From positions 338,274 through 402,273 of the forward strand of contig NZ_MIHA01000002.1 of assembly GCF_001722335.1 (NCBI RefSeq): a stretch of DNA of 64,000 nucleotides. Direction: 5' to 3'. Shown piece by piece: positions 21,056-29,948 of the stretch. A program made the position numbers and the translations under genes. Numbering within the stretch: the stretch's first letter is position 1; every line of letters starts with the position of its first letter. The notes beneath the pieces were generated by a model. It had not been told where the DNA came from. It made no database searches and saw only the letters and a list, made by a program, of their open reading frames with translations. This DNA comes from Mycolicibacterium flavescens. GTDB taxonomy: Bacteria; Actinomycetota; Actinomycetes; Mycobacteriales; Mycobacteriaceae.

Positions 21056-22267
21056 ATGACGACCTCGACGACGGTGTTCAACCCCTTCTCCGCCGAGTTC
21101 TTCGAGGATCCCTATCCGATCTATCGCAAACTGCGCGACCACACGCCCGTTTACTACAGCCCCGAGCACGACTTCTACGCGCTGAGTCGGCATGCCGATG
21201 TCGCGCTGGGCTTCAAGGATTTCGCGACGTTCTCCTCGGCCCGCGGTGTGACGCTCGAAGAGATCCACTCCGGTGAGGTGGCCCACGGCCAGTCGATGAT
21301 CTGGATGGACCCCCCGGAACACCGCCGCATGCGCAGCCTGGTGAACAAGGTCTTCACTCCGCGAGCGATCAAGGCGCTCGAGAACGTCGTCCGGGACAGG
21401 ATCGAGTTCCATCTGTCACGAGTGGATCCGGCGGGTTTCGATGTCGTGGCGGACTTTTCGGCATTCTTCCCGGTCGAGGTGATCAGCACCATGCTGGGTG
21501 TACCGGAAGCCGATCGCCAGCAGGTTCGGATCCTCATCGACAAGTTCCTCGAGCGTAAGCCCGGTGAGGCCGGCAAGAGTTCCGACGGCGCCGAGGCCAT
21601 GGTCCAGGCAGGGATGTTCTTCTACCAACTCGTCCTCGAGCGCCGCGCCGAGCCGCGCGACGACATGATCAGCGCGTTGATCGCCGCACAAGTCGACCGC
21701 GACGACGGCGGTGCTACGAAGCTGGACGACAACGAGATCGTCAGCTTCTGCCTTCTGCTCGGCGGAGCGGGCGCGGAGACGGTGACGAAGTTGATCGGCA
21801 ACGCGATGGTCGTTTTTGCCGAGTACCCCGACCAGTGGCGCCAACTGCGCGAGGACCGCAGCAAGATCCCGGCGGCCGTCGAGGAGGCGCTCCGCTATGT
21901 GGGACCGGTGCAGTACGACTGCCGCTACACCCTGGCGCCCGTCAGCCTGCACGACACCACGATCCCGGCGGGCAGCGCCGTCATGCTGCTCGGCGCATCC
22001 GCCAACCGCGACGAACGCGCGTTCACCGACGCGGAGGAGTTCGATATCAACCGTGACCGCGCCGAGGCGCAGAATCTCGGCTTCGGCTACGGCATACACA
22101 GTTGCCTGGGTGCGGCACTGGCCCGCATGGAGAGCGCTCTTGCCCTCGAAGGCCTGCTGCAACTGTTGCCCGCATTCGAGGTGGACCAGGCGAATTTGCG
22201 CCGTGTCGCCATGACGAGCGTGGGCGGCTACTCCCATGTTCCGGTGCGTGCCACCGCGCCGACTTAG
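21056..22267 (+). CDS. Cytochrome P450 monooxygenase
   Basis: A 403-residue bacterial P450 with I-helix GGAGAETV, the ExxR motif in EEALRY, and the heme loop FGYGIHSCLG. It begins STTVFNPFSAEFFEDPYPIYRKLR, a common start in mycobacterial P450s. The ATG at 21056 is chosen; the longer frame from 21011 reads through what looks like promoter DNA. Substrate and redox partners are not indicated by neighbours. It is convergent with the winged-helix protein, 3 bases apart. Confidence 0.93.
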   Translation: MTTSTTVFNPFSAEFFEDPYPIYRKLRDHTPVYYSPEHDFYALSRHADVALGFKDFATFSSARGVTLEEIHSGEVAHGQSMIWMDPPEHRRMRSLVNKVFTPRAIKALENVVRDRIEFHLSRVDPAGFDVVADFSAFFPVEVISTMLGVPEADRQQVRILIDKFLERKPGEAGKSSDGAEAMVQAGMFFYQLVLERRAEPRDDMISALIAAQVDRDDGGATKLDDNEIVSFCLLLGGAGAETVTKLIGNAMVVFAEYPDQWRQLREDRSKIPAAVEEALRYVGPVQYDCRYTLAPVSLHDTTIPAGSAVMLLGASANRDERAFTDAEEFDINRDRAEAQNLGFGYGIHSCLGAALARMESALALEGLLQLLPAFEVDQANLRRVAMTSVGGYSHVPVRATAPT

Positions 22268-22270
22268 CAG

Positions 22271-23431
22271 CTACCCGCTCTTCGACAGCGGCGACGGGAA
22301 GCGGGGATTGATCCGCACGCCGTCGAGCCACTCGGTCAGCTCGGCCGCCCGCTGCTGCAACGCTTTCGCAGCGGCGCGTCCGACCTCCGCCGCCAACCGC
22401 ACCTCGACGCGGCCGTCGTCGTCCTGCGCCCACGCCCCCACGACGCGGCCGTCGCACCATGCGGTGGGGCCGGCGTTGCCGTTGCGGTCGAACACCCGCT
22501 CACGCAGGCCGTCGAGGTACCACCCGCGGTCGAACCAGCCCATGGTGGTGACGTCGAGGCCGGGCAGCAGCGCCACCCACGGCTCCGGTTCCGGTTCGGG
22601 TTCGAGGTCGTCGGGCAGCACGTAGCCGGAGGTGCCGTCGAGATCGACCTCGACCGCGTCGACGTCGCGCAACCCCTGCCGGGCCCACGTCAGCGTGTGG
22701 CCGAACCACCACTTGACGTCGGTGACGGTGGCCGGGCCGAACGCGGAAAGCCAGCGCCGCAGCAGCGTCGCCCGCGCGGCCTCCGGGTCGACCGGCTCGC
22801 CGGGCTCTATCCAGTCGCGGGTGGGCACCCAGCGCGGCCGCGACGTCGTCCAGCGGCCGTCGTTCGGTCCGCGCACGATGTCGCCCTCAGCCGCGATCAC
22901 GGTGAGAACCCTTGGCGCGAGCGGTGTCTCGCCGCCCCAGGTCTTACCCGGAGCGGGATCGTAGGTGCCGGCGAGTTCCGGTAGGGCGGTGCGCAGCGAC
23001 TTGGCGTCGGTCGGCCCGTTGGCAGTCAGGTAATCCAGCACCGCGGTCCGCGCGGCCGCCAGCCACTTCGCGCCGTCGACGCACACACCGGCCTTCTGAG
23101 CGTCGGCGATCAGGCGGCGGCGCTCGTTGCCGGCCACCCGGTCGCTGGCCGCGCACTGCACCGCCGGCAGATCGTCGGTGGGCACCGCCCACAGAGTGCG
23201 GCGCATCGCGAGGTGCTTCACCACGCCCCGGTGGTGGTAGAGCGCGGCGTCGAGGTCGGCGACGCTGAAACCGGGCAGCCGGCTCCACAGCGACAGGTAC
23301 GGGGTCGCGGGGTCGGTGGCGTGCAGGGCGATCAGGCCGCGTACCACGTCGTCGACGGATCCGGCGGGCGCGCACAGGAAGTGCCGCCGGGCCAGCCGGG
23401 CCCGCCGCTCGTCAACGGTGAAGCTGCGCAT
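22271..23431 (-). CDS. Winged-helix DNA-binding domain protein (AlkX/YcaQ-like)
   Basis: A 386-residue protein of the winged-helix DNA-binding (DUF1006-related) group. Recognised segments are VVRGLIALHATDPATPYLSLWSR, HLAMRRTLWAVP, WLSAFGPATVTDVKWWFG and LLPGLDVTTMGW. Related YcaQ/AlkX proteins are DNA glycosylases acting on crosslinks or alkylated bases, but the actinobacterial branch is mostly uncharacterised. The ATG at 23431 was chosen over an upstream in-frame start at 23494 because homologous sequence begins at MRSFTVDERRARLARRH. Confidence 0.82.
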   Translation of the reverse strand: MRSFTVDERRARLARRHFLCAPAGSVDDVVRGLIALHATDPATPYLSLWSRLPGFSVADLDAALYHHRGVVKHLAMRRTLWAVPTDDLPAVQCAASDRVAGNERRRLIADAQKAGVCVDGAKWLAAARTAVLDYLTANGPTDAKSLRTALPELAGTYDPAPGKTWGGETPLAPRVLTVIAAEGDIVRGPNDGRWTTSRPRWVPTRDWIEPGEPVDPEAARATLLRRWLSAFGPATVTDVKWWFGHTLTWARQGLRDVDAVEVDLDGTSGYVLPDDLEPEPEPEPWVALLPGLDVTTMGWFDRGWYLDGLRERVFDRNGNAGPTAWCDGRVVGAWAQDDDGRVEVRLAAEVGRAAAKALQQRAAELTEWLDGVRINPRFPSPLSKSG

Positions 23432-23551
23432 GTCCTCGGAACCGTACCTGCGGGGCCGGACAAAGTTTGGGATCGGTAGCGCCGCCGGCGGCATTCACTT
23501 GTCTCGCGAACGGACGCCATCGGGGCGGACGGACCAACGAAAGGGACATCG

Positions 23552-24037
23552 ATGAAGCGAGTTGTCGTAGGCATGGTCGGGCTGGTCGCGGGTGCCGCCG
23601 TGCTGGTGGGGTGCTCGGACGACAAGGGCAGCACCGCGCCGGTCTCCCCGGCGGCCGGTGACACCCAGGTCGCCGCGGGCGGCAGCACAGAGGTCAAGGT
23701 CGACGGCAAGGACCTCGCCGGCCTGGACCTGGACTCGGTGACGTGCGTCAAGCAGGGCGGCAAGATCAACGTCGCCAGCGGTGCGATCGGGGGTCAGCAG
23801 GGCCTGGGCATCGTGATGAGCGACGAGGCGACCCCGACCGTGGAGTCGCTGGGCATGGTGGTCGACGGTAACGCGCTCGCGGTCACCAACACCATGGGCG
23901 CCAAGGTCGGCTCGGCCGAGGTGAAGGTCGACGGCAGCACATACACGATCACCGGTGAGGCGGCCGGAGCCGACATCGCCAACCCGATGGCCGGCATGAT
24001 CACCAAGCCGTTCACCGTGACGGTGACCTGCAGCTGA
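23552..24037 (+). CDS. lpqH: LpqH-family (19 kDa antigen type) lipoprotein
   Basis: A 161-residue lipoprotein with lipobox LVGC (Cys21) after a short signal peptide. The mature part follows the LpqH pattern: a small Ser/Pro/Ala linker, a VKVDGK region, VTCVKQGGKINVASG, and a final TVTVTC, the two cysteines probably forming a disulfide. The mycobacterial 19 kDa lipoprotein is a surface TLR2 ligand; several paralogues occur per genome, so the symbol marks the family rather than strict orthology. A long hairpin terminator follows. Confidence 0.85.
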   Translation: MKRVVVGMVGLVAGAAVLVGCSDDKGSTAPVSPAAGDTQVAAGGSTEVKVDGKDLAGLDLDSVTCVKQGGKINVASGAIGGQQGLGIVMSDEATPTVESLGMVVDGNALAVTNTMGAKVGSAEVKVDGSTYTITGEAAGADIANPMAGMITKPFTVTVTCS

Positions 24038-24053
24038 TCGTCCCTTTCAAAAT

Positions 24054-24087
24054 GAAGCGGCGGGCGTGTCGACGCGCCCGCCGCTTC
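24054..24087 (+). terminator. Hairpin terminator after lpqH
   Basis: A perfect 13-bp stem (24054-24066 with 24075-24087) with an 8-base loop lies 17 bases after the lpqH stop. The T-tract is weak (TATGATT), as in many mycobacterial terminators. It separates lpqH from the CHAT block, whose first start codon is 13 bases downstream. Confidence 0.8.
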
Positions 24088-24099
24088 TATGATTCGACC

Positions 24100-25680
24100 G
24101 TGACGATCGCCGCGGACCTCGAACGTGCGCGTCACCTGGTGTTCGCGGCCAACGAGGAGGCGGCCAAAGATCTACTGCTGTCGCTGCTGCCGCAGGTCGA
24201 ACAGGCCGACCGCGATGACTGGGCACTGGAGATCTTCGCGCTGCTCGGCGAGCTGTACCTGGTGCGCACGGCGTATCCGGGCACCGAGGAGTGCCTGCGC
24301 CGCATCGAGGACTGCCTGACGGCCTACACCGGGCGCGCGGACGCCGAGACTGTGCAGATGGTCTGCCGCTACCGCCGACGGGCGCAGTTCCTGCGGACCG
24401 GCCTGGCTGCCGCACACGGCGACCACGAGGCGGCCGAGGCAGCGCTCGGGGTGCTCACCGACGACGAGCCCCGGCATCACGAACTCGCCGACGAACACGG
24501 GTTCCTGATCACCTACGCGCAGATCCTCTGCGCGGTCGCGCTGTGCGACGACGATCTACATGTGCGCTCGATACCGTTGTGGCAGCCGGTGATCGACGTT
24601 ATCTCGCGACCCGGCGACGGCTCGCAGTCCCACGACCACCTGCTGGTGCTCGGCGCGCTCGGCTACGGACGCTTCTGCGTCGAGACCGGCCGGCTCACCG
24701 AGGCGGAGCCGTGGCTGCGGCGTGCGGGCGCGCGGGCCGACGCCCGCGGCTGGCGCCTGGCGACCGCGCGTGCCCAGTTCGAGAGGGCGACGGCCGCATG
24801 GGCGGCAGGGGACCGGCCGACCGCACAGGAGTTGGTGCACGCCGCCTACCCGGCCATCGCCGAACACCTGCGCGCGCACGACGTCTCCCGATGCTGGCTG
24901 TACTTCGGCCTCATCAGCATCGCGGTCGGGGCGCTCGACGACGCCGACGAACGCCTCGGTCACGCCGAGCGCCACTGGCGCGAGATCGAGAAGCCTCTGC
25001 ACATTCACCGGATCCTGTTGCAGCGCAGCTGGGTCGACATCTTCCGCGGCCACTTCGCGGCCGCGCTCGAACGGGTCGCCGAGGCCCGCGAACTGCTCGA
25101 CGGATGGCCGCGGCACAGCTGGCTGCAGTACGCCCGGCTCGATGACCAACTCGGAAACATCTGGCGTGCCGACGCACTGGCCGATCCCGACGGTGCGGCG
25201 GAGAAGTTCGCGCGGGCCGCCGAACTGAAACTGCCCGCGGCGCTGGCGGTCGACGCGGTGCGTCACTCCATCCCTGACGCTGACGCCCGAATGCGGTGGG
25301 CCACGTTCGTGTCGGCGCCGATCCTGGCCGGCGCGTTCGCAGTGGCGTGGGAATCGGGCAACACCCAGCTGGTCAGCGAGCTGGTCGAATACCACAGCGC
25401 ACGAGGCACGTTCACCGTCGAACCAGGCTCAGCGGATGCTCTGGACTGGGCGGACACCGCCACGGCTGCGGTGCCGGTCGAATCAGTCGACGACTACGCG
25501 CTCGTCGCGGCAGGACCGGCGGCCGGTGTGCGGTCGGCGCTGACGACGCTCGGACCGCTGCCGCCGTTGGTGATGGACCCGAACAGCGCGCCGATCATCA
25601 GCCGGTACCGAGCGTTGGCCGCCGAACGGTACGGACGCGACGTGACCGCCGATGCCCCCGCGTGGTCCACGTGGCCGTGA
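24100..25680 (+). CDS. Helical-repeat (TPR-like) protein, partner of the CHAT protease
   Basis: A 526-residue, almost entirely helical protein. Repeated Ala/Leu/Arg-rich helix pairs such as ALLGELYLVRTAYPGTEECLRRI, GYGRFCVETGRLTEAEPWLRRAGA and YFGLISIAVGALDDADERLG fit tetratricopeptide-like repeats. The end (FVSAPILAGAFAVAWESGN onward) resembles the linker that joins TPR arrays to CHAT domains in single-chain proteins. The GTG at 24100 is chosen because the upstream frame runs through the lpqH terminator. The stop overlaps the next start (GTGA at 25677-25680), so the pair is translationally coupled. I infer a sensor or scaffold for the CHAT protease. Confidence 0.8.
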   Translation: MTIAADLERARHLVFAANEEAAKDLLLSLLPQVEQADRDDWALEIFALLGELYLVRTAYPGTEECLRRIEDCLTAYTGRADAETVQMVCRYRRRAQFLRTGLAAAHGDHEAAEAALGVLTDDEPRHHELADEHGFLITYAQILCAVALCDDDLHVRSIPLWQPVIDVISRPGDGSQSHDHLLVLGALGYGRFCVETGRLTEAEPWLRRAGARADARGWRLATARAQFERATAAWAAGDRPTAQELVHAAYPAIAEHLRAHDVSRCWLYFGLISIAVGALDDADERLGHAERHWREIEKPLHIHRILLQRSWVDIFRGHFAAALERVAEARELLDGWPRHSWLQYARLDDQLGNIWRADALADPDGAAEKFARAAELKLPAALAVDAVRHSIPDADARMRWATFVSAPILAGAFAVAWESGNTQLVSELVEYHSARGTFTVEPGSADALDWADTATAAVPVESVDDYALVAAGPAAGVRSALTTLGPLPPLVMDPNSAPIISRYRALAAERYGRDVTADAPAWSTWP

Positions 25681-26837
25681 CCGACACGCTGGTGCTGCGG
25701 TTCGCCGACGTCGGCGTCGCCACCTACGCCAGCCTGCGCCGCGTCGGCGATCCGGGCGACACCGTCACATGGGTCGTCGATCAGGCCGACCTGCTCGAGG
25801 CGGTTGACCGGCTCCGCCGCGCGCTCCCCGACCCGGTGGGTGAGGAGACCCGCCGCGATGCGCTCGAGCGCGCCCTGACCCACGGGGCCCTCTCCGCTCC
25901 GGCGACGGAAACCGGCCTCGCACAAGCGCTCGGCGAGCGGTTGATCGCGCCCCAGGGTTGGCGGCTGATCGCCGAGGCGGCGACGGTATTCGTCTCGCCC
26001 AGCGCCCGGCTGGCCCAGGTGCCGTGGGGCCTGCTCGCGGCGCCGGGCGGCGAGCGGCTGATGGAGCTCGCCGACGTACTGCTGGCGGCACCGCCGAACA
26101 TCGTCAATGCCCCACGGGCAACGGCGAATTGGTCCAGCAGACACGACCGGCCCGCGCTGCTGGTGCTCGATCCGCGGGTGCCCGGCCAGCGACCCGATGC
26201 GGCCCTGGGCTCGGTGCTGGGCCGACCGTCCCCGGAAACCGCGCTGGCCCGACACTACGCCGGTCGCCCAGTCCTGCCGGAGGTGCCGGCGGCTGTGGAC
26301 CTGTTTCGGCGCACCGACATCGACCGCAGGTGGCTGGCAGAACACCTCGCACGGCAGCCGTCGCGGCTGCTCTACGTCGGACACGCCTCCGCGGCCGACG
26401 GTGACGTCGGGCACGCCGACCGCGCGGCGCTGCACCTGGCCGAGGATCGTCCGCTCACCGCTGCGGACCTGATGGCGTCACGGTTGCCGTTCCCGCCGCG
26501 GGTTGCCCTGCTGGCCTGCGCATCCGGCGGCGACTACCAGTTCGACGAGGCCAGCGGGCTGGTGGCAGCGGCGATCCTCGGCGGTGCCCAGTTGGTCACC
26601 GCCACGCTGTGGTCGCTGCCGACGGCGGCCGGCTATCGCCAGTACACCGCGCTCGAGGCCGACCCGATGAGCGAGGCGATCCTGGCCGTCGACGAGGCCC
26701 ACGAAACCGACGAAGCGGGACGGGCGCTGAATGCCTGGCAGCGGCGGCGGATGCGGGATTGGCGCGACGGCGACGCGACGGCCAGCCCGCTGTACTGGGC
26801 GGCGTTGGTCACGTTCGCCGTCGACGGGGCGCGCTGA
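25677..26837 (+). CDS. CHAT-domain (caspase-like) protease
   Basis: A 386-residue protein whose C-terminal half is a CHAT domain, the bacterial caspase/separase-like cysteine protease fold. The catalytic dyad is visible as His236 (LLYVGHASA) and Cys281 (VALLACASGGDY), followed by GLVAAAILGGAQLVTATLWSLP, the usual strand after the Cys. The N-terminal half (about 1-150) has no domain I recognise. It is coupled to the upstream helical-repeat gene by a GTGA overlap; an in-frame GTG two codons earlier is possible. CHAT proteases elsewhere act in self-destruct and antiphage systems; the role here is inference. Confidence 0.85.
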   Translation: MTDTLVLRFADVGVATYASLRRVGDPGDTVTWVVDQADLLEAVDRLRRALPDPVGEETRRDALERALTHGALSAPATETGLAQALGERLIAPQGWRLIAEAATVFVSPSARLAQVPWGLLAAPGGERLMELADVLLAAPPNIVNAPRATANWSSRHDRPALLVLDPRVPGQRPDAALGSVLGRPSPETALARHYAGRPVLPEVPAAVDLFRRTDIDRRWLAEHLARQPSRLLYVGHASAADGDVGHADRAALHLAEDRPLTAADLMASRLPFPPRVALLACASGGDYQFDEASGLVAAAILGGAQLVTATLWSLPTAAGYRQYTALEADPMSEAILAVDEAHETDEAGRALNAWQRRRMRDWRDGDATASPLYWAALVTFAVDGAR

Positions 26838-26982
26838 TGCCTGCGGCCGCGATGTCATCGGCGGTGACCAGACGTTCCTGCGCCTCACCCGGATCGGCCG
26901 GGGGAGTCCGGTCGAGCAGGAAAGGCGCGAGCGCCATACCGACGATCACGAAGACGAAGAACGGCACCAACGCAGTGAACAT
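26809..26982 (-). CDS. Putative small membrane protein antisense to the CHAT gene end
   Basis: A 57-codon frame reading MFTALVPFFVFVIVGMALAP, one strongly hydrophobic helix (residues 2-23), then an acidic/basic tail with TPPADPGEAQERLVTADD. It lies on the opposite strand between the CHAT gene, which it overlaps by 29 bases, and the next gene. The ordered helix-plus-tail layout argues for a real gene, but the ribosome-binding site (GAGG, 2 bases from ATG) is poor. Confidence 0.45.
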   Translation of the reverse strand: MFTALVPFFVFVIVGMALAPFLLDRTPPADPGEAQERLVTADDIAAAGISAPRRRRT

Positions 26983-27066
26983 GGCCTCGAGATTCGCGCG
27001 TCCCCACGGCTACCGAACCCAACTTTGCGGCTGTCGCCGCACGGCCCGGCCTCCTATTCTGTCGTG

Positions 27067-28368
27067 ATGAACACCGAGACGGCCGTCGCCGTCGCCCAGC
27101 CGCGCCGGGCGGTCATCGACCGCGCATGGCGAGCAATCGGGGCGGGGGTCGAGGTGTTGAGCGGCGACGACGGAGGTCCGTTGCGCCGCACCGTGAAACG
27201 GATCATCGACCCGCTGGTGCTGCGGCTGCGGTCGAACGCGGAGTTCTCCGCACCGTTCGTCTCGGTCGAGGTCGCCGAAGCGATGTACGACGTGATCGTC
27301 GGACAATCCGACCGGTTACGCGCTGCGGCAGCATGGTTCGAGGTGCTCAAGCGGGAACGACGCCGACTGCGGATCACCACCGGAAACGCCCAGGAGCTGT
27401 ACTTCCCGGTGTGCTTCGAATTGGCCGTGACCCGCGGCTTCCCCGACGAGAACGCTTCCGGCGCCGAGCAGTTGCTGCGCGAGATCCACTCCGAACGTGA
27501 CCGCACCGCCGTAGAGGTGCTCAACCGGCACGTGTCCGACAGCGCGGTGATCGCCGAACTGCAGCGGCAACTCGATGCCAGCTGGCGTGACGTGCGTGCC
27601 GGCCACGAGAGTGCCGAACAGTTCATGACCGGGTTGGCGACAGTGCTCGGGTCAGGTGGCGAGTACTGGGAATCCGTTGCGCGGCAACGGGTGTGGCGTT
27701 TACTGGTTGACAGTGCCGCGCCGTACAACCTGGGCGCGGCGGCGCGCAGTGATGCATCGGACCTGCCGTGGTCGCTCGTCGTGGTGGGGCTCAGCGCGAC
27801 CGAACCGCAGCAGCCGCCCGACATCGTCGGCGCGGACAGGGCCCGCCCGTTGGACCGCAGCGTGGTCGACCGGGTGCGCGCGACCCTGCGGCGGGCGTTG
27901 GATCGCGACGAACTGCCGGACGTGCCGACGCTGTGTTCCGAGGAGGTGGACCGGGCAGCGGCCCCGTGGGGTCTGCTCGGCGAGGACAAACAAGCAACGC
28001 TGGTGGCCGGCGTCGAACTGGCCGGTGATCTGGCGCCGCTCAGCCCGGCCGCTGAACCGCGTTACGGTCTGGGCAGGGTGATCCAGGCGCGGCTGCGCAA
28101 GGAGGCCTACGTGCTGCACGCGCGGCGCTATCTGGCCGACGGAGGTCCGATCCATCCGCGCCAGCAGCAGGTCGTCGACGAACTCGCTGCGTTCGCGCGG
28201 CCGTACTCGAACCGGCTGTGGGCCCGGTTGCACGGCCGCGATGTGTGGCAGGAGCCGTGCGACGACGTCGACGACGTCCGCGCGGTGCTGGAGGGTGTTG
28301 CGCGGTCGGTGAGCCTCGATCACCGCCAGCGGATCAAGTCGATGCTGGAACTGCAGGTGGCCGGATGA
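27067..28368 (+). CDS. Protein of unknown function in the CHAT block (first of pair)
   Basis: A 433-residue soluble, helix-rich protein without a domain I recognise. The N-terminal 60 residues are basic (RAVIDRAWRAIGAG, LRRTVKRIIDPLVLRLRS). A conserved-looking core includes VSVEVAEAMYDVIVGQSDRLRAAAAWFEVLKRERRR and YFPVCFELAVTRGFPDENASG; the C-terminal part (RYLADGGPIHPRQQQVVDELAAFARPY onward) is again helical. No signal peptide or TM segment. The ATG at 27067 is 229 bases after the CHAT gene; the longer open frame upstream crosses the antisense small gene and is not protein-like. Its stop overlaps the start of the next gene (ATGA). Confidence 0.75.
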   Translation: MNTETAVAVAQPRRAVIDRAWRAIGAGVEVLSGDDGGPLRRTVKRIIDPLVLRLRSNAEFSAPFVSVEVAEAMYDVIVGQSDRLRAAAAWFEVLKRERRRLRITTGNAQELYFPVCFELAVTRGFPDENASGAEQLLREIHSERDRTAVEVLNRHVSDSAVIAELQRQLDASWRDVRAGHESAEQFMTGLATVLGSGGEYWESVARQRVWRLLVDSAAPYNLGAAARSDASDLPWSLVVVGLSATEPQQPPDIVGADRARPLDRSVVDRVRATLRRALDRDELPDVPTLCSEEVDRAAAPWGLLGEDKQATLVAGVELAGDLAPLSPAAEPRYGLGRVIQARLRKEAYVLHARRYLADGGPIHPRQQQVVDELAAFARPYSNRLWARLHGRDVWQEPCDDVDDVRAVLEGVARSVSLDHRQRIKSMLELQVAG

Positions 28369-29447
28369 AGCTGAGCGCAGAAGCCGGGCTGTGGTGCACG
28401 CGCGCACTCGACGCGCCGGCGCCGTTGGTGGCGGTGCTGGAGGTCAGCGGTGCGGTGCTGTCGTGGTTGGTGGACGACGCGGACGCCGAACCGCAGATCA
28501 CGTTCACTGACGTTCGAGGAGCCGACTGGCTGTGGCGGGTGGTGGGCGAAACGGGGCACGCGACGGTCGCGACGGCGCTCAACGGCGGTCCTGCGGCCGG
28601 TGACCTCGAGATCGCCGGTGTTGATGTACTGCCGGGTGCGCTGGACGCATTGCGGCGGTTGGCCGTCGGGCACTGGCTTCGGCGGTGGTGGCCGGCGAGT
28701 CACCGCGACGCGATCGCGGTGCTCGACGCGGCGGTGCTGGACGGGGAGATCGCGGTGCTGACTGCGGGCGCCCAGGAATTCTTCGGCGACGACACGTTCG
28801 ACTCGGATGTGACGCAGCTTCTGGAGCCGCATGCGGCCGCGCTCAGCTCGGCTGCGCTGCAGGGTGATCCGCGGATCGGTGAGCTGGCCGGGCGGTGCCG
28901 GGAGATCGCCGAGGACGTGGGCGTGGCGTGGGACGTTCCGGTGGCGGCGGTCCGGCGGGACGATTACGCATTGGCCGCGGGCGCGGATATCGGCCGCGGC
29001 GCAGATCATTTCGTCGCCTCCGGTGTCGCATCGATCAACTGGTCGGCGGTGCCTGCGGGCGTGTTCGATGCTGCCGAGAACACGGTGGCGTGGGCGGTCG
29101 AAGCGGACCGGGACACCGTGCAGGCGATGGTGAGTGCGGACCTGCTCGGCGGAGGATCACCGAACGGTATCCCGGTGCGGCTGCGTGCGGGTGGGTTCGG
29201 CGGCAGCGGGTCGCTGTCCGCGGACGGTCGCTGCCGGTTCGCGATCACCGGGGCCGACGGGCAACCGGCTACCGATTCGCAAGGATGGAACCATGATTGG
29301 CGGGCTACGGCGGTGAGCGTCGGCGCGGAGGTCGAGGAGTCGGCGGAGATGCGGGAGCGGGTACGCGCGCTGGCGCGGTCGCGGTTGGACCGGCCCGGCG
29401 ATGACGCCTTCCTGGCCGAGATTCTCGCCGCCGAGTCGGACTATTGA
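28365..29447 (+). CDS. Protein of unknown function in the CHAT block (second of pair)
   Basis: A 360-residue soluble acidic protein. The first 90 residues are beta-rich (VAVLEVSGAVLSWLVDD, ITFTDVRGADWLWRVV). A helical middle follows, then a glycine-rich beta segment near residues 265-305 (LLGGGSPNGIPVRLRAGGFG) and a helical end. No family recognised. The ATG overlaps the previous stop (ATGA at 28365-28368), so the two are translationally coupled and probably work together, for example as regulator and effector or substrate of the CHAT protease (inference). The 3' end overlaps the convergent acidic-protein gene by 7 bases. Confidence 0.72.
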   Translation: MKLSAEAGLWCTRALDAPAPLVAVLEVSGAVLSWLVDDADAEPQITFTDVRGADWLWRVVGETGHATVATALNGGPAAGDLEIAGVDVLPGALDALRRLAVGHWLRRWWPASHRDAIAVLDAAVLDGEIAVLTAGAQEFFGDDTFDSDVTQLLEPHAAALSSAALQGDPRIGELAGRCREIAEDVGVAWDVPVAAVRRDDYALAAGADIGRGADHFVASGVASINWSAVPAGVFDAAENTVAWAVEADRDTVQAMVSADLLGGGSPNGIPVRLRAGGFGGSGSLSADGRCRFAITGADGQPATDSQGWNHDWRATAVSVGAEVEESAEMRERVRALARSRLDRPGDDAFLAEILAAESDY

Positions 29448-29806
29448 GTATCGGACTGTTTGCGTAGCTGCTCGCGGATCTGGTCGAGGCGTTCGGCGGC
29501 CGCGCGCTGCCGCTCGTCGTACTGTTCGGCGACACTGCGGCCTTCCGGTGTCTCGGCGGCCAGTTCGGCTGATCCGATCGCGGTGCCGTACCGGGTTTCG
29601 ATCTTCTCGCGCACCGACTCGAACGTCGGGACGCCGCCGGGGGTGTAGCCGGTGTCGACGGGCTCCACGGGTGCGGTGCTCTGGGGCGCCGGGTCGACGA
29701 TCTCGGCCTCGACGGCAGGCTGTTCCGGCGCGGCTTCCTCAGGTGTCGCGTCCTCGAGCTTGGGTTGCTCAGGTGTGGCGTCCTCAGGCGCAGGTTCCTC
29801 AGGCAT
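29441..29806 (-). CDS. Acidic Pro/Glu-rich protein of unknown function
   Basis: A 121-residue protein. Residues 1-60 are disordered and acidic, with three near-copies of EDATPEQ (ATPEQPKLEDATPEEAAPEQ). Residues 70-121 form a charged helix pair (TFESVREKIETRYGTAIG, then EQYDERQRAAAERLDQIREQ) suggesting a coiled coil. The ATG at 29806 was chosen because upstream sequence does not continue the composition. It may correspond to a short conserved gene found near this spot in M. tuberculosis, but I cannot confirm that. Confidence 0.65.
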   Translation of the reverse strand: MPEEPAPEDATPEQPKLEDATPEEAAPEQPAVEAEIVDPAPQSTAPVEPVDTGYTPGGVPTFESVREKIETRYGTAIGSAELAAETPEGRSVAEQYDERQRAAAERLDQIREQLRKQSDTQ

Positions 29807-29948
29807 GGGTTCACGGTACTCGTCAGCCCGCAGCCGTTCCGGCTGTTCTATTCCGAGCCGCCAGCGACGGCGCGGAAAACCATACGGGCACATGCCTCTA
29901 GCCCGGATGACCCCTTTCTCTGGTCACCGGGTTGGAGGTCTGGGCCCG

